Shown in pieces: positions 7,686 to 16,875 of a DNA stretch of 64,000 nucleotides. Position numbers and translations under genes: made by a program. The notes below the pieces were generated by a model that saw nothing but the letters and a program-made list of their open reading frames with translations, was not told the DNA's origin and did no database searches. The stretch comes from Photobacterium kagoshimensis (GTDB lineage: Bacteria > Pseudomonadota > Gammaproteobacteria > Enterobacterales > Vibrionaceae): assembly GCF_050337045.1 (NCBI RefSeq), contig NZ_JAKJSO010000026.1, positions 1 to 64,000 of the forward strand, in the 5' to 3' direction. Numbering within the stretch: the stretch's first letter is position 1; every line of letters starts with the position of its first letter.

Positions 7686-8755
7686 TGTGTCAGTTGAGGC
7701 GATCGCGCCGACACACCAGCACTGAAAGGCTCGGTACTACGTAATACAACCGCGAGGCTAAATGCATCATAAGCGCGGATCACCATGACTTCACCAATCC
7801 CTCTAGGGGCTAACTGAAATTGCTTACCGACATACGGTGATTGTTTGTATTGATAGCTGCCCTTGCTGCCTTCAACCTCTGTCGCTGGATGATACAACTG
7901 CAAAACATGTCCTGCTTGTAATGCGTCTAAATGCCCTTTATCCAGCACCACCACTTCCGACGTGGCAATGTACGACTGCCCACCAATTGCCCCCATGACT
8001 TGAGCTGCAATATCCGTCGGAGGATTGGCCGGTGAAAAGTGTAAATCCGCACTCGCTCCAAGCGCAGGGGCGGGTAATAGCACATCATTAAGGTTTATTT
8101 CTTGGCGGTATGATTGCAATGCCAAAGTGCTGGTTTCATCTTGCTGAGCCAAGACAGTTAATTTCGCGACTTCCTTTAATACTGTGACGCTTTTGCTGCC
8201 TTGACGGCTATAAGTTTCAATCGGGCGGTATACCCACCACGCTTCCCCAACAGGTAGCAGGGTATCAGCCCAAACGACATCGCCAGCCGAAAGCTGTTTG
8301 CGCTGATCATCACTGCCCAATACGCGTGGTGCTTTCGCAAGTGCCTCATCAGATAACAAACGATGTTCAACTAAATATGGCAGCACTAAAGAGGACTGGA
8401 GTGTTGTGATCGGTGAACGCGTGACTTTAATCGTCGGTGATAGTTTAATGACCTTCGACGGCTTACGCTGCAAACGCGGCTGACCATCGACCCACACTAA
8501 ATACAGCTTGTCACCAGGGTATATAAGGTGTGGATTTTCAATTTCAGGGTTCGCTTGCCATAATTTAGGCCATAGCCAAGGCGTTGCAAGGAAATGGTTT
8601 GAAATATCCCACAAAGTATCCCCTTTCTTAACGGTGTAAACATTCGGGATGTTTTCATTCAATACGAGGCTATTACTGTTGTTGCTCGCCAAGCTCGGCT
8701 GAATACATACCGCGACGGTAAGTACACATGAAAAAAGAAAAGAGAGGGGCTTCAT
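7682..8755 (-). CDS. secreted LysM-domain protein
   Basis: The 357-residue protein starts with a typical Sec signal peptide (about residues 1-23, ending PSLA). A LysM domain follows at about 39-87: YTVKKGDTLWDISNHFL, then ENPHLIYPGDKLYLVW. The rest, about 270 residues, has no motif I can name. The LysM domain implies binding to peptidoglycan in the periplasm. It opens the dprA-smg operon, as in other Vibrionaceae, and overlaps dprA by 4 bases. AAGGAT precedes the ATG at a good distance. Confidence 0.9.
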   Translation of the reverse strand: MKPLSFLFSCVLTVAVCIQPSLASNNSNSLVLNENIPNVYTVKKGDTLWDISNHFLATPWLWPKLWQANPEIENPHLIYPGDKLYLVWVDGQPRLQRKPSKVIKLSPTIKVTRSPITTLQSSLVLPYLVEHRLLSDEALAKAPRVLGSDDQRKQLSAGDVVWADTLLPVGEAWWVYRPIETYSRQGSKSVTVLKEVAKLTVLAQQDETSTLALQSYRQEINLNDVLLPAPALGASADLHFSPANPPTDIAAQVMGAIGGQSYIATSEVVVLDKGHLDALQAGHVLQLYHPATEVEGSKGSYQYKQSPYVGKQFQLAPRGIGEVMVIRAYDAFSLAVVLRSTEPFSAGVSARSPQLTQ

Positions 8756-9084
8756 GACGCTATCCTTGCACTACACAGATCCATATTCTGGTTAGCTGTT
8801 ACTGTAGCTGTTTGTCTATAGATATCGCCCAGCGTGACAGTGGCAGAGGCCCAGTGTCTATCGCCATACTCTAACGAGCTATCGCTTTTCGGCTGACCTC
8901 ACGCTTTCAATTTCGGCTTTGCAGCCGCACACATCAAGGTTGTTGAACTTGCCGAAAACTGTTTACTGAACTTTACAGCTAGCCTCTGATATTGAACATT
9001 CATCACCGATGCTGTTATTTGATCATTAAAATGACTAGAATTAGAACAAATTAATTTTTGGCACTGTTCATTTTTCGAGTACCT
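8756..9084. other. gene-free divergent intergenic region, lysM / def
   Basis: These 329 bases separate the divergent lysM and def genes and must hold both promoters. I see no convincing -10/-35 pair, no terminator and no conserved small ORF. The last 80 bases before def are AT-rich. Confidence 0.6.
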
Positions 9085-9597
9085 ATGTCTTTATTGCAAG
9101 TATTAACATTCCCAGATGATCGCCTACGCACCGTAGCTAAGCCTGTTGAAGCTGTTACCCCAGAGATCCAAAAAATTGTCGATGACATGATTGAAACCAT
9201 GTACGACGAAGAAGGTATCGGCCTTGCGGCTACGCAAGTTGATATTCATCAACAAATCGTAGTGATTGATATCTCTGAAGAACGCAATCAGCCTATGGTA
9301 CTGATTAACCCAGAAATCACCGAAAAACGCGGTGAAGATGGCATCGAAGAGGGTTGTCTGTCTGTTCCAGGCGCACGGGCATTAGTGTCTCGTGCCGCTG
9401 AAGTATCAGTAAAAGCACTCGATCGTGATGGTAACCCATTCTCGTTTGAAGCTGATGACCTACTTGCGATTTGTGTTCAGCACGAACTCGACCACTTAGC
9501 GGGTAAACTTTTCGTCGATTACCTATCGCCACTGAAACGTAAGCGCATTCAAGACAAGCTAGCGAAAATCAAACGTTTCAACGAAAAGACCCAATAA
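9085..9597 (+). CDS. def: peptide deformylase
   Basis: This metalloenzyme removes the formyl group from nascent proteins. All three active-site motifs are intact in 170 residues: GIGLAATQ (44-51), EEGCLS (88-93, metal ligand Cys91) and HELDH (133-137, two metal-binding His and the catalytic Glu). I start at the ATG at 9085, which gives MSLLQVLTFPDDRLR as in other gamma-proteobacteria. The frame is open upstream to 9058. fmt follows after 23 bases, pairing formylation and deformylation in one operon. Confidence 0.97.
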   Translation: MSLLQVLTFPDDRLRTVAKPVEAVTPEIQKIVDDMIETMYDEEGIGLAATQVDIHQQIVVIDISEERNQPMVLINPEITEKRGEDGIEEGCLSVPGARALVSRAAEVSVKALDRDGNPFSFEADDLLAICVQHELDHLAGKLFVDYLSPLKRKRIQDKLAKIKRFNEKTQ

Positions 9598-9620
9598 GCC
9601 AAACCTTTAAGGACGCTACC

Positions 9621-10565
9621 TTGAGCAAACCTTTGAAAATCGTTTTTGCTGGTACGCCAGACTTCGCCGCCCGTCACTTGGCGGCGTTGTTGTCTTCACA
9701 GCATGAAGTTATTGCCGTTTACACTCAACCAGACCGTCCTGCCGGTCGTGGTAAAAAACTCACGGCGAGCCCAGTTAAAGCACTGGCACTTGAACATAGC
9801 ATTCCCGTTTACCAACCCGAGAATTTCAAGTCAGAGGAAGCGAAACAAGCACTGACTGATCTTGATGCTGATTTGATGGTAGTAGTGGCATACGGCTTGT
9901 TATTACCCCAAGCAGTATTGGATACCCCGAAATTGGGCTGTATCAATGTTCATGGTTCAATTTTACCGCGCTGGCGTGGCGCTGCACCCATTCAACGTTC
10001 TATCTGGGCGGGCGATGCCGAAACCGGTGTCACCATCATGCAGATGGATATTGGCCTAGATACCGGTGACATGCTGAAAATTGCCACGCTGCCGATTGAG
10101 TCGACAGATACTAGCGCGACCATGTACAACAAACTGGCTGAACTGGGCCCCGATGCCTTAATTAACTGCCTGAGCGATATTGCAGCAGGCGATGCTGTGC
10201 CAGTGAAGCAAGATGATGAGCTGGCCAACTACGCGAAAAAGCTCAGCAAAGAAGAAGCTAAAATTGATTGGACCATGGATGCCGAAGCGATTGAACGATG
10301 CGTTCGTGCATTCAACCCATGGCCAATGAGCTACTTCACGGTCGCTGAGCAAAATATTAAAGTGTGGCGCAGCGCCGTTGAAGCCGATAACCAAGGCCAA
10401 GCAGCAGGTACTATCCTGTCAGCTGACAAGCACGGTATTGTGGTTGCAACCGGTAAAGGCGCATTACGCCTAATTGAACTACAACCTCCCGGTAAGAAAG
10501 CGATGCAAAGCCAAGATTTGCTGAACTCTCGCCGTGAATGGTTTGAACCCGGCACCGTTTTGTAA
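9621..10565 (+). CDS. fmt: methionyl-tRNA formyltransferase
   Basis: Fmt formylates Met-tRNAfMet using 10-formyl-THF. The start is TTG at 9621, behind an AAGGA ribosome site, and aligns with the MS... start of E. coli Fmt; no closer ATG exists. Catalytic residues are in place: Asn109 and His111 in CINVHGSILPRWRGAAPIQ, and Asp147 in GLDTGD. The C-terminal OB domain ends with SRREWF. At 314 residues it matches E. coli (315). A strong terminator separates it from rsmB. Confidence 0.97.
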   Translation: MSKPLKIVFAGTPDFAARHLAALLSSQHEVIAVYTQPDRPAGRGKKLTASPVKALALEHSIPVYQPENFKSEEAKQALTDLDADLMVVVAYGLLLPQAVLDTPKLGCINVHGSILPRWRGAAPIQRSIWAGDAETGVTIMQMDIGLDTGDMLKIATLPIESTDTSATMYNKLAELGPDALINCLSDIAAGDAVPVKQDDELANYAKKLSKEEAKIDWTMDAEAIERCVRAFNPWPMSYFTVAEQNIKVWRSAVEADNQGQAAGTILSADKHGIVVATGKGALRLIELQPPGKKAMQSQDLLNSRREWFEPGTVL

Positions 10566-10569
10566 TGCT

Positions 10570-10594
10570 AAAGCCAGTGCTTGCACTGGCTTTT
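10570..10594 (+). terminator. rho-independent terminator after fmt
   Basis: An 11-bp perfect stem (AAAGCCAGTGC / GCACTGGCTTT) with a two-base apex (a larger loop in practice) is followed by TTCTTTTC. It implies that rsmB is transcribed mainly from its own promoter. Confidence 0.85.
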
Positions 10595-10679
10595 CTTTTC
10601 TACTGCGCTAGAAAAAACGCAACATTATCGCTTAATGCCCCATGGTATTAAGGTTACAAAGAATTTCAGGAAAATCCGC

Positions 10680-11957
10680 ATGAATGTAAGAGCCGCTGCA
10701 GCCAAAGTTATCTATCAGGTTGTTGATCAGGGCCAATCCCTTTCCAACGTACTCCCTGCTGCTCAACAAGATGTCAGAGAGCGAGACCAAGCGCTATTGC
10801 AGGAAATTTGTTATGGCGTACTACGCTGGCTTCCGCGTTTAGAGTCGATCACCAATCACCTGATGGACAAACCATTAAAAGGCAAACAACGGGTTTTCCA
10901 CCATCTTATTCTCGTGGGTTTGTACCAATTGGGTCATATGCGTATCCCCGCGCATGCTGCTGTTGCCGAAACGGTTGATGCCACCAAAAACCTTAAAAAA
11001 CCACAGCTTCGCGGTTTGATTAATGCCATTTTACGTAATTACCAGCGTCAGCAAGAAACGCTCGATGAGCAATCAATCAGCCATGATGCCGGTCGTTACG
11101 GCCACCCGAGCTGGTTACTAAAACTGCTTAAAAGTAGCTACCCAGAGCAACTGGAAGCGATTGTTGAAGCCAATAATACCAAAGCGCCAATGTGGCTGCG
11201 TGTCAACCGTCAGCACCACACCCGTGATGCATACCGCACCTTGCTAGACAATGAAGGGATTGCGACAGAATTGCACCCTCAGGCAGGCGATGCCCTACGC
11301 CTATTAAAACCATGCGATGTGACTCAACTACCGGGATTTGCCGAAGGTTGGGTATCGGTTCAAGATGCTGCGGCACAATTAGCGGTTGAATACTTACAGC
11401 CACAATCTGGCGAACTGATCCTTGATTGCTGCGCCGCACCTGGTGGTAAAACAGCCCACATCATGGAACGCCAACCCGATACCCAAGTAGTTGCGATTGA
11501 CTGTGATGAACACCGTCTATCTCGAGTACACGAAAACCTTGAGCGCTTGAACCTTACCGCGCAAGTGCTATGCGCCGATGCGCGTTACCCAAGTGATTGG
11601 TGGCAAGGTGAAAAATTTGATCGCATTTTGCTAGATGCGCCTTGTTCAGCAACAGGGGTTATTCGCCGCCACCCAGACATCAAATGGCTACGCCGTGCAG
11701 ACGATATTGCGGCATTAGCCGAGCTTCAAGCTGAAATTTTTGATGCTATGTGGCTACAGCTCAAGTCGGGCGGTACCTTAGTCTACGCAACGTGTTCAAT
11801 CACACCGCAAGAAAACAGCGAACAAGTTAAAGCCTTCTTAGGTCGTACTGCTGATGCCACCTTAATGGATAGCGATCCGACCAATCCAGGCCGTCAAATC
11901 CTACCCGGCGAAGAGCAAATGGATGGCTTCTACTACGCAGTATTGAAGAAGCAATAA
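10680..11957 (+). CDS. rsmB: 16S rRNA m5C967 methyltransferase
   Basis: RsmB methylates C967 of 16S rRNA with SAM. From the ATG at 10680 (AGGAAAA upstream) it has 425 residues. The N-terminal NusB-like domain covers about 1-140. The SAM motif CAAPGGKT is near 250, DAPCSATG near 318, and the second cysteine motif ATCSITPQENSEQV near 375, the two-cysteine pattern of m5C methylases. The open frame runs 33 codons further upstream through the end of the fmt terminator and is not family-like there. Confidence 0.96.
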   Translation: MNVRAAAAKVIYQVVDQGQSLSNVLPAAQQDVRERDQALLQEICYGVLRWLPRLESITNHLMDKPLKGKQRVFHHLILVGLYQLGHMRIPAHAAVAETVDATKNLKKPQLRGLINAILRNYQRQQETLDEQSISHDAGRYGHPSWLLKLLKSSYPEQLEAIVEANNTKAPMWLRVNRQHHTRDAYRTLLDNEGIATELHPQAGDALRLLKPCDVTQLPGFAEGWVSVQDAAAQLAVEYLQPQSGELILDCCAAPGGKTAHIMERQPDTQVVAIDCDEHRLSRVHENLERLNLTAQVLCADARYPSDWWQGEKFDRILLDAPCSATGVIRRHPDIKWLRRADDIAALAELQAEIFDAMWLQLKSGGTLVYATCSITPQENSEQVKAFLGRTADATLMDSDPTNPGRQILPGEEQMDGFYYAVLKKQ

Positions 11958-11981
11958 GTTACATTTAACGCTAAAACGATA

Positions 11982-12091
11982 ACAATCAGGCTATTTCAAT
12001 CTAGCCTGATTGTAAAATCGGAGTAAGCTACGTCGTATTAGAATCAGGCGCTAACGTGCCATCGTCCAATATTAGAGACATGTAATCAGGC
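11982..12091. repeat. AATCAGGC repeat cluster and inverted repeat before trkA
   Basis: AATCAGGC occurs three times in direct orientation (11984, 12042, 12084) and once inverted (12004-12011) within 108 bases. The first and inverted copies form a perfect 12-bp stem (ACAATCAGGCTA, 11982-11993, with 12002-12013) and an 8-base loop, lacking a T-run. The last copy overlaps the trkA ribosome-binding region. The stem may terminate rsmB transcription, or the repeats may bind a regulator of the potassium uptake genes. Confidence 0.7.
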
Positions 12092-12098
12092 GAATGCT

Positions 12099-13475
12099 AT
12101 GAAGATAATCATCCTCGGAGCCGGTCAGGTCGGGGGCACACTCGCAGAAAACTTAGTGGGTGAGAACAACGATATCACCATCGTTGATAAAGACCCTGAG
12201 CGTCTGCGTGAGCTGCAAGATAAGTATGACCTACGTGTTGTACAAGGCTTTGCGAGTCACCCTAAAACCTTACGCGATGCAGGCGCACAAGATGCCGACA
12301 TGCTGGTTGCCGTCACCAACTCAGACGAAACCAACATGATCGCCTGTCAGATTGCCTTCTCTTTATTTAACACGCCCAACCGTGTTGCACGTATTCGCTC
12401 ACCTGAATACCTGAAAGAAAAAGAACAACTGTTCCAATCGGACGCCGTACCGGTCGATCACCTGATTGCACCAGAAGAACTGGTAACAGGTTATATTGAG
12501 CGTTTAATTGAGTACCCAGGCGCACTTCAAGTGGTGGGTTTTGCTGAAGATAAAGTCGGCCTGGTCGCGGTAAAAGCCTACTACGGGGGGCCACTGGTCG
12601 GTAATGCGTTATCCGCCCTGCGTGAGCACATGCCGCATGTTGATACCCGTGTTGCGGCTATTTTCCGTCAAGGCCGTCCTATTCGCCCACAAGGCACCAC
12701 CATCATTGAAGCCGATGATGAAGTGTTCTTTGTCGCGGCAAGCAATCACATCCGCTCTGTTATGAGTGAATTGCAACGTCTTGAAAAGCCGTATAAGCGT
12801 TTGATGATTGTTGGTGGGGGTAATATTGGTGCAGGTTTAGCGCGTCGATTAGAACAAACCTACAGTGTGAAGCTGATTGAGCGCAATCCAGAACGTGCTG
12901 AAAACTTATCTGAAATGCTAGAGAACACAATCGTGTTTTGTGGCGATGCCTCTGATCAAGAACTTCTCAGCGAAGAGCACATCGAACAAATTGATGTCTT
13001 TATTGCCGTAACCAATGACGATGAAGCCAATATCATGTCGGCGATGCTTGCCAAACGCATGGGTGCCAAAAAAGTCATGGTACTTATTCAGCGTGGTGCT
13101 TACGTTGATTTAGTCCAAGGCGGCACAATTGATATTGCGATTTCACCACAACAAGCCACCATTTCAGCCTTGTTAACCCATGTGCGTAAAGCCGATATCG
13201 TTAATGTTTCATCGCTACGTCGTGGCGCAGCAGAAGCGATTGAGGCCATAGCACACGGTGATGCCAGCACATCCAAAGTGGTGGGGCGTGCCATCAGTGA
13301 TATTAAGCTACCGCCGGGTACCACGATAGGTGCCATCGTGCGTGGCGAAGAAGTATTGATTGGCCACGACCGAACGGTTATTGAGCAAGACGATCACGTG
13401 GTGATGTTCTTGGTTGATAAGAAATACATCCCAGACGTTGAACGCCTGTTCCAACCAAGTCCGTTCTTCTTATAA
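12099..13475 (+). CDS. trkA: Trk potassium uptake NAD-binding subunit TrkA
   Basis: TrkA is the cytoplasmic gating ring of the Trk K+ transporter. At 458 residues it equals E. coli TrkA in length. It has two RCK halves, each with a Rossmann NAD-binding loop (GAGQVGGTLAEN at 7-18, GGGNIGAGLARRLEQ near 239) and a following TrkA-C domain. trkH begins 6 bases after the stop, so the two halves of the transporter are co-transcribed. That arrangement is common in Vibrionaceae, whereas E. coli keeps trkH elsewhere. Confidence 0.97.
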   Translation: MKIIILGAGQVGGTLAENLVGENNDITIVDKDPERLRELQDKYDLRVVQGFASHPKTLRDAGAQDADMLVAVTNSDETNMIACQIAFSLFNTPNRVARIRSPEYLKEKEQLFQSDAVPVDHLIAPEELVTGYIERLIEYPGALQVVGFAEDKVGLVAVKAYYGGPLVGNALSALREHMPHVDTRVAAIFRQGRPIRPQGTTIIEADDEVFFVAASNHIRSVMSELQRLEKPYKRLMIVGGGNIGAGLARRLEQTYSVKLIERNPERAENLSEMLENTIVFCGDASDQELLSEEHIEQIDVFIAVTNDDEANIMSAMLAKRMGAKKVMVLIQRGAYVDLVQGGTIDIAISPQQATISALLTHVRKADIVNVSSLRRGAAEAIEAIAHGDASTSKVVGRAISDIKLPPGTTIGAIVRGEEVLIGHDRTVIEQDDHVVMFLVDKKYIPDVERLFQPSPFFL

Positions 13476-13481
13476 AATATT

Positions 13482-14927
13482 ATGGTTAATTACCGTCCTA
13501 TCCTATTCGTGATTGGGTTGGTCTTATCAAAGATCGCCCTGTTCATGTACGTCCCTACTTTAGTGGCGTTTTTTACTGGCACCGGTGGCTTTATTGATTT
13601 TGCCACTGCGGTGATCATCACCCATGTTGTGGCATTTTTATGCCTCACTTTTGGCCGTACCAACGATTTTAAACTCGGGGTACGCGACATGTTCTTGATC
13701 ACCACTTTGGTGTGGACCATTGCCAGTGCCTTTGCGGCACTGCCTTTTGTGTTCATCAACCATATCAGCTTTACCGATGCCTATTTCGAAACCATGTCAG
13801 GGATCACCACCACGGGTTCAACAGTACTCAGTGGCCTTGATGATATGGCGCCCAGTATTTTGCTATGGCGTTCCACCCTACAATGGCTCGGCGGCGTCGG
13901 CTTCATCGTCATGGGGGTGGCCATCTTGCCGATGCTCAATGTCGGGGGGATGCGGCTGTTCCAAACGGAATCATCAGATTGGTCAGATAAAAGCTCGCCA
14001 CGAACCAAAAGTGTCGCCAAAAATATCGTCAATGTGTATTTGATCTTAACAGGTCTGTGTGTGGTCGGTTATATGTTGGCTGGCATGAATACTTTTGATG
14101 CCATTAACCATGCCTTCACCACACTCTCAACAGGGGGCTATTCCACCTCTGATGGTTCAATGAACCACTTCTCCAATGCAGCACATTGGGTTGCCATTAT
14201 CTTTATGTTTGCCGGTGGTTTACCTTTCTTGCTGTTTGTACAGATGCTAAGAAAGAAAAGCGCGACCGCGTTATTTAACGATGCGCAAGTACGAGGCTTT
14301 ACCCTGTTAGTGCTGACAACTGGGTTATTAGTGGCACTATGGCTCACGTTCGATAAAGATTACGCCTTTATTGATGCGTTTAGAGTCTCGCTGTTCAACA
14401 TCATTTCGGTAGTCACCACCACAGGTTTTGGCCTCGATGACTTCACCAACTGGGGTCCTTTCCCTGCGATAGTGTTTGCTTTCATTATGTTGGTGGGCGG
14501 CTGTTCAGGCTCTACTGCGGGCGGGATCAAAATCTTTCGCTTCCAAGTCGCGTTTGCCTTATTACGTAAGCAAATGATGCAACTGATCCACCCTTCAGGT
14601 GTCTTTATCCAGCGCTATAACGGCCGCCCGGTTACCGACGGTATCGTCCGTTCAGTGGTGGCATTTGCCCTGACCTTCATCATCACAATTGTGGTGGTGG
14701 CCGCTATTCTAGGGATGTTGGGATTAGACCCAGTCACCAGTGTTACAGGGGCAGTTACAGCCGTTGCAAACGTAGGACCAGGAATGGGGAATATTATCGG
14801 GCCTACGGGTAATTTTGCGACCTTACCCGATGCGGCAAAATGGGTGCTGAGCTTAGGCATGTTAATGGGCCGTTTGGAGATATTGACAGTACTGGTGGTA
14901 TTTTTCCCCGCTTTTTGGCGAGACTAA
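13482..14927 (+). CDS. trkH: Trk potassium uptake membrane subunit TrkH
   Basis: This inner-membrane K+ channel-like subunit has 481 residues and about ten to twelve hydrophobic segments. The four selectivity-filter loops are recognisable: TTTGSTVL, TLSTGGYST, TTTGFGLDDF and ANVGPGMGNIIG, each centred on the filter glycine. It is co-transcribed with trkA and followed by a strong terminator. Confidence 0.97.
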   Translation: MVNYRPILFVIGLVLSKIALFMYVPTLVAFFTGTGGFIDFATAVIITHVVAFLCLTFGRTNDFKLGVRDMFLITTLVWTIASAFAALPFVFINHISFTDAYFETMSGITTTGSTVLSGLDDMAPSILLWRSTLQWLGGVGFIVMGVAILPMLNVGGMRLFQTESSDWSDKSSPRTKSVAKNIVNVYLILTGLCVVGYMLAGMNTFDAINHAFTTLSTGGYSTSDGSMNHFSNAAHWVAIIFMFAGGLPFLLFVQMLRKKSATALFNDAQVRGFTLLVLTTGLLVALWLTFDKDYAFIDAFRVSLFNIISVVTTTGFGLDDFTNWGPFPAIVFAFIMLVGGCSGSTAGGIKIFRFQVAFALLRKQMMQLIHPSGVFIQRYNGRPVTDGIVRSVVAFALTFIITIVVVAAILGMLGLDPVTSVTGAVTAVANVGPGMGNIIGPTGNFATLPDAAKWVLSLGMLMGRLEILTVLVVFFPAFWRD

Positions 14928-14966
14928 TCCCACACCGTACCTGAGAATAACCAAGTTTCAGATACC

Positions 14967-14992
14967 AAAACGGCGCTCATCAGCGCCGTTTT
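14967..14992 (+). terminator. trkAH terminator
   Basis: An 11-bp stem (AAAACGGCGCT / AGCGCCGTTTT) with a CATC loop is followed by more T residues. Its A-run on the other side could also serve the convergent trhA gene. Confidence 0.9.
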
Positions 14993-15034
14993 TTATTGTT
15001 TGCTCAAACCTTCACGCAATCAAGTTGCCACTCA

Positions 15035-15688
15035 TCAAATAGGCTTCACGTATAAATAGATCGCGAAGAAATGACAGATGGTGCCGCCTAAGACAAACAA
15101 ATGCCAAATTGCATGATTGTACGGGATTCGCTTATTGACGTAGAACACCACACCTAGCGAGTAAATCACACCACCCAGCCCCAATAGCACTAAACCACCA
15201 GTCGCTAAAGAAAGCGACAATTGATATACCGCAATCAGAGCTAACCATCCCATCACTAAATAGGTGGCCAGAGATAGCTTTTTAAAACGGTATACGAAGA
15301 CAATTTTAAGGGCGATACCCAGCAGTGCTAATCCCCAAATCACCGCCATCAATGTCATGGCAAGTGGGGTACGCAAAGTGATCAACAAAAAGGGGGTATA
15401 AGTGCCCGCGATCAATAAATAAATCGCACAGTGATCCAGCGTTTTAAGGACCCGCTTGGCTTTTTCGAGGGTGATCGCATGATACAAAGTCGACGCCAAA
15501 TACAGCAATATCATACTACCGCCATAAACGCTTAAACTTGCAATACTCATGCTGTCAGCATTGAGGTTATTGGCCTGTACTAGCAATAAGGCTAACCCTA
15601 CGATACCAAATAGCATGCCAAGGCCATGGCTCACACTGTTGGCAATCTCTTCCGCTACCGAATATTGTGGCCCGGCACTTTTGTTCAT
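15035..15688 (-). CDS. trhA: hemolysin III / TrhA family membrane protein
   Basis: The 217-residue protein has seven predicted membrane helices and the PAQR-family residues: SHGLG near residue 20, the S-x-L-Y-H motif near 66-70, D85, and the C-terminal NHAIWHLFVLGGTICHFF histidines. E. coli YqfA (TrhA) is the closest relative I know. The family is linked to membrane-lipid or energy homeostasis; the older haemolysin name reflects one Bacillus protein. It stands alone, convergent with trkH. Confidence 0.9.
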   Translation of the reverse strand: MNKSAGPQYSVAEEIANSVSHGLGMLFGIVGLALLLVQANNLNADSMSIASLSVYGGSMILLYLASTLYHAITLEKAKRVLKTLDHCAIYLLIAGTYTPFLLITLRTPLAMTLMAVIWGLALLGIALKIVFVYRFKKLSLATYLVMGWLALIAVYQLSLSLATGGLVLLGLGGVIYSLGVVFYVNKRIPYNHAIWHLFVLGGTICHFFAIYLYVKPI

Positions 15689-15821
15689 TGTTATCGCTCC
15701 TAATAGAGTTAAAGCTCAGCTTAGGAGCAGTATCGCATAACTTAGCGTACACTTGTACGCTGAAATTAAATTAATCGTTATTTTTACTGCCACCTCTTTC
15801 GCTCCCCCCCTGTCATTACAA

Positions 15822-16610
15822 TTAGGTAGTCTCATCAAGGAAAGCCACGACTTGTTCACCCGCAGCTTCTGGCGAGCAATCTGCACTGATTTGTAGTTCA
15901 CGCTTCAACTCACCACGACCAATAAAACTGGCCAACATGCCAGAGACACCTTTCAAGCGGCGATCCACTTCGAACCACAATTGCAACCCTTGCTCATCGC
16001 GATAAGCAACCACTTCCAATTCACGCCAGCGGCCATGGAATGGCCCAGAGACCGGCACAAATTCAAACTCTTGTACAAAAGGCAGGGCAAAACCGGTTGC
16101 CGCTTCGCACTCAACCTGACGGATACGTAACCCCACTTGCTCTAACGCGGTGAACACTCCATCCATTAACGGCTCAGGGCGAACTGTCAGGGTGTCTTTA
16201 TCTTTCGGATCCACCGCCAAGGCAATATCTAACGAAGTATCAAGCCATACTTGGGCATCGCCAATCGTCACTGGAGTATTAAACGGCAGGTCGAGAGTAA
16301 AAGTAAATTGACGTTCCTCTTGCGCTTCAATCACAAAAGCTTCAGGCAAAGACCATTCAGCCAGCTTGCACGTTTGCGGTATTTTTTCTTTGCGCTGATC
16401 ACTGTCTCCCCGCCCAGTTGTAACCTCATCAAGGTAGCGACAGCAAAGTGCCAAATGAATATTATCAATTTGCTGCTCGATCGCCCCGCCTTGTACGCGG
16501 ATCTCGATGGGCAGAGGCTGACCTGGGATCAAAACATCCTGAGGTAGAATCGTATCAACTTTGGCGGCGCCAATACCGACGCTGGCGAGACTCTTACGAA
16601 ATAAAGACAT
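15822..16610 (-). CDS. Spo0M (SpoOM) family protein
   Basis: The 262-residue protein has the Spo0M fold: an N-terminal arrestin-like beta-sandwich beginning MSLFRKSLASVGIGAAKVDT, and the conserved ...FVPVSGPFHGRWRELEVV segment near 190. The start is the ATG at 16610, directly behind AGGAGG; the longer open frame to 16691 has no homology-like content. Bacillus Spo0M affects sporulation control. In gamma-proteobacteria its role is unknown and may concern cell-envelope or cytoskeletal partners. No operon partner is visible. Confidence 0.88.
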   Translation of the reverse strand: MSLFRKSLASVGIGAAKVDTILPQDVLIPGQPLPIEIRVQGGAIEQQIDNIHLALCCRYLDEVTTGRGDSDQRKEKIPQTCKLAEWSLPEAFVIEAQEERQFTFTLDLPFNTPVTIGDAQVWLDTSLDIALAVDPKDKDTLTVRPEPLMDGVFTALEQVGLRIRQVECEAATGFALPFVQEFEFVPVSGPFHGRWRELEVVAYRDEQGLQLWFEVDRRLKGVSGMLASFIGRGELKRELQISADCSPEAAGEQVVAFLDETT

Positions 16611-16791
16611 GCATCCTCCTTGCGCATTGCATCGATACGGGCAAAAAAGGAGCCGCTCTATCGATGATGCAGACGAATAATGAATAATCATCGGGCTAAA
16701 GATAAGTTATCTCTATCTTGTACAGCCCTCTAAAAAATCGCAAGTCTATTTAGTAAGTTACAATCTAAACAATAGTTCACGAGAGGTGATA

Positions 16792-16842
16792 AATACGGAG
16801 GGAGGGAGAGAAACAAAAGAACAGACAGAGAAAATACGGAGC
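16792..16842. other. purine-rich tract with two AATACGGAG copies
   Basis: About 50 bases on the plus strand are nearly all A and G, including GGAGGGAGGGAGAG. The tract is bracketed by two copies of AATACGGAG. It lies in the 265-base space between the Spo0M-family and GntR genes. No coding or RNA function is evident. Confidence 0.5.
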
Positions 16843-16867
16843 GCTGTCATGAGTAACAAGGCTCCGT
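16836..16867 (-). terminator. possible terminator of the GntR gene
   Basis: ACGGAGC (16836-16842) and GCTCCGT (16861-16867) form a 7-bp stem with an 18-base loop. On the minus strand it is followed by ATTTTCTCT, just after the stop of the regulator gene. The large loop lowers confidence. Confidence 0.45.
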
Positions 16868-16875
16868 CTTAGCGA

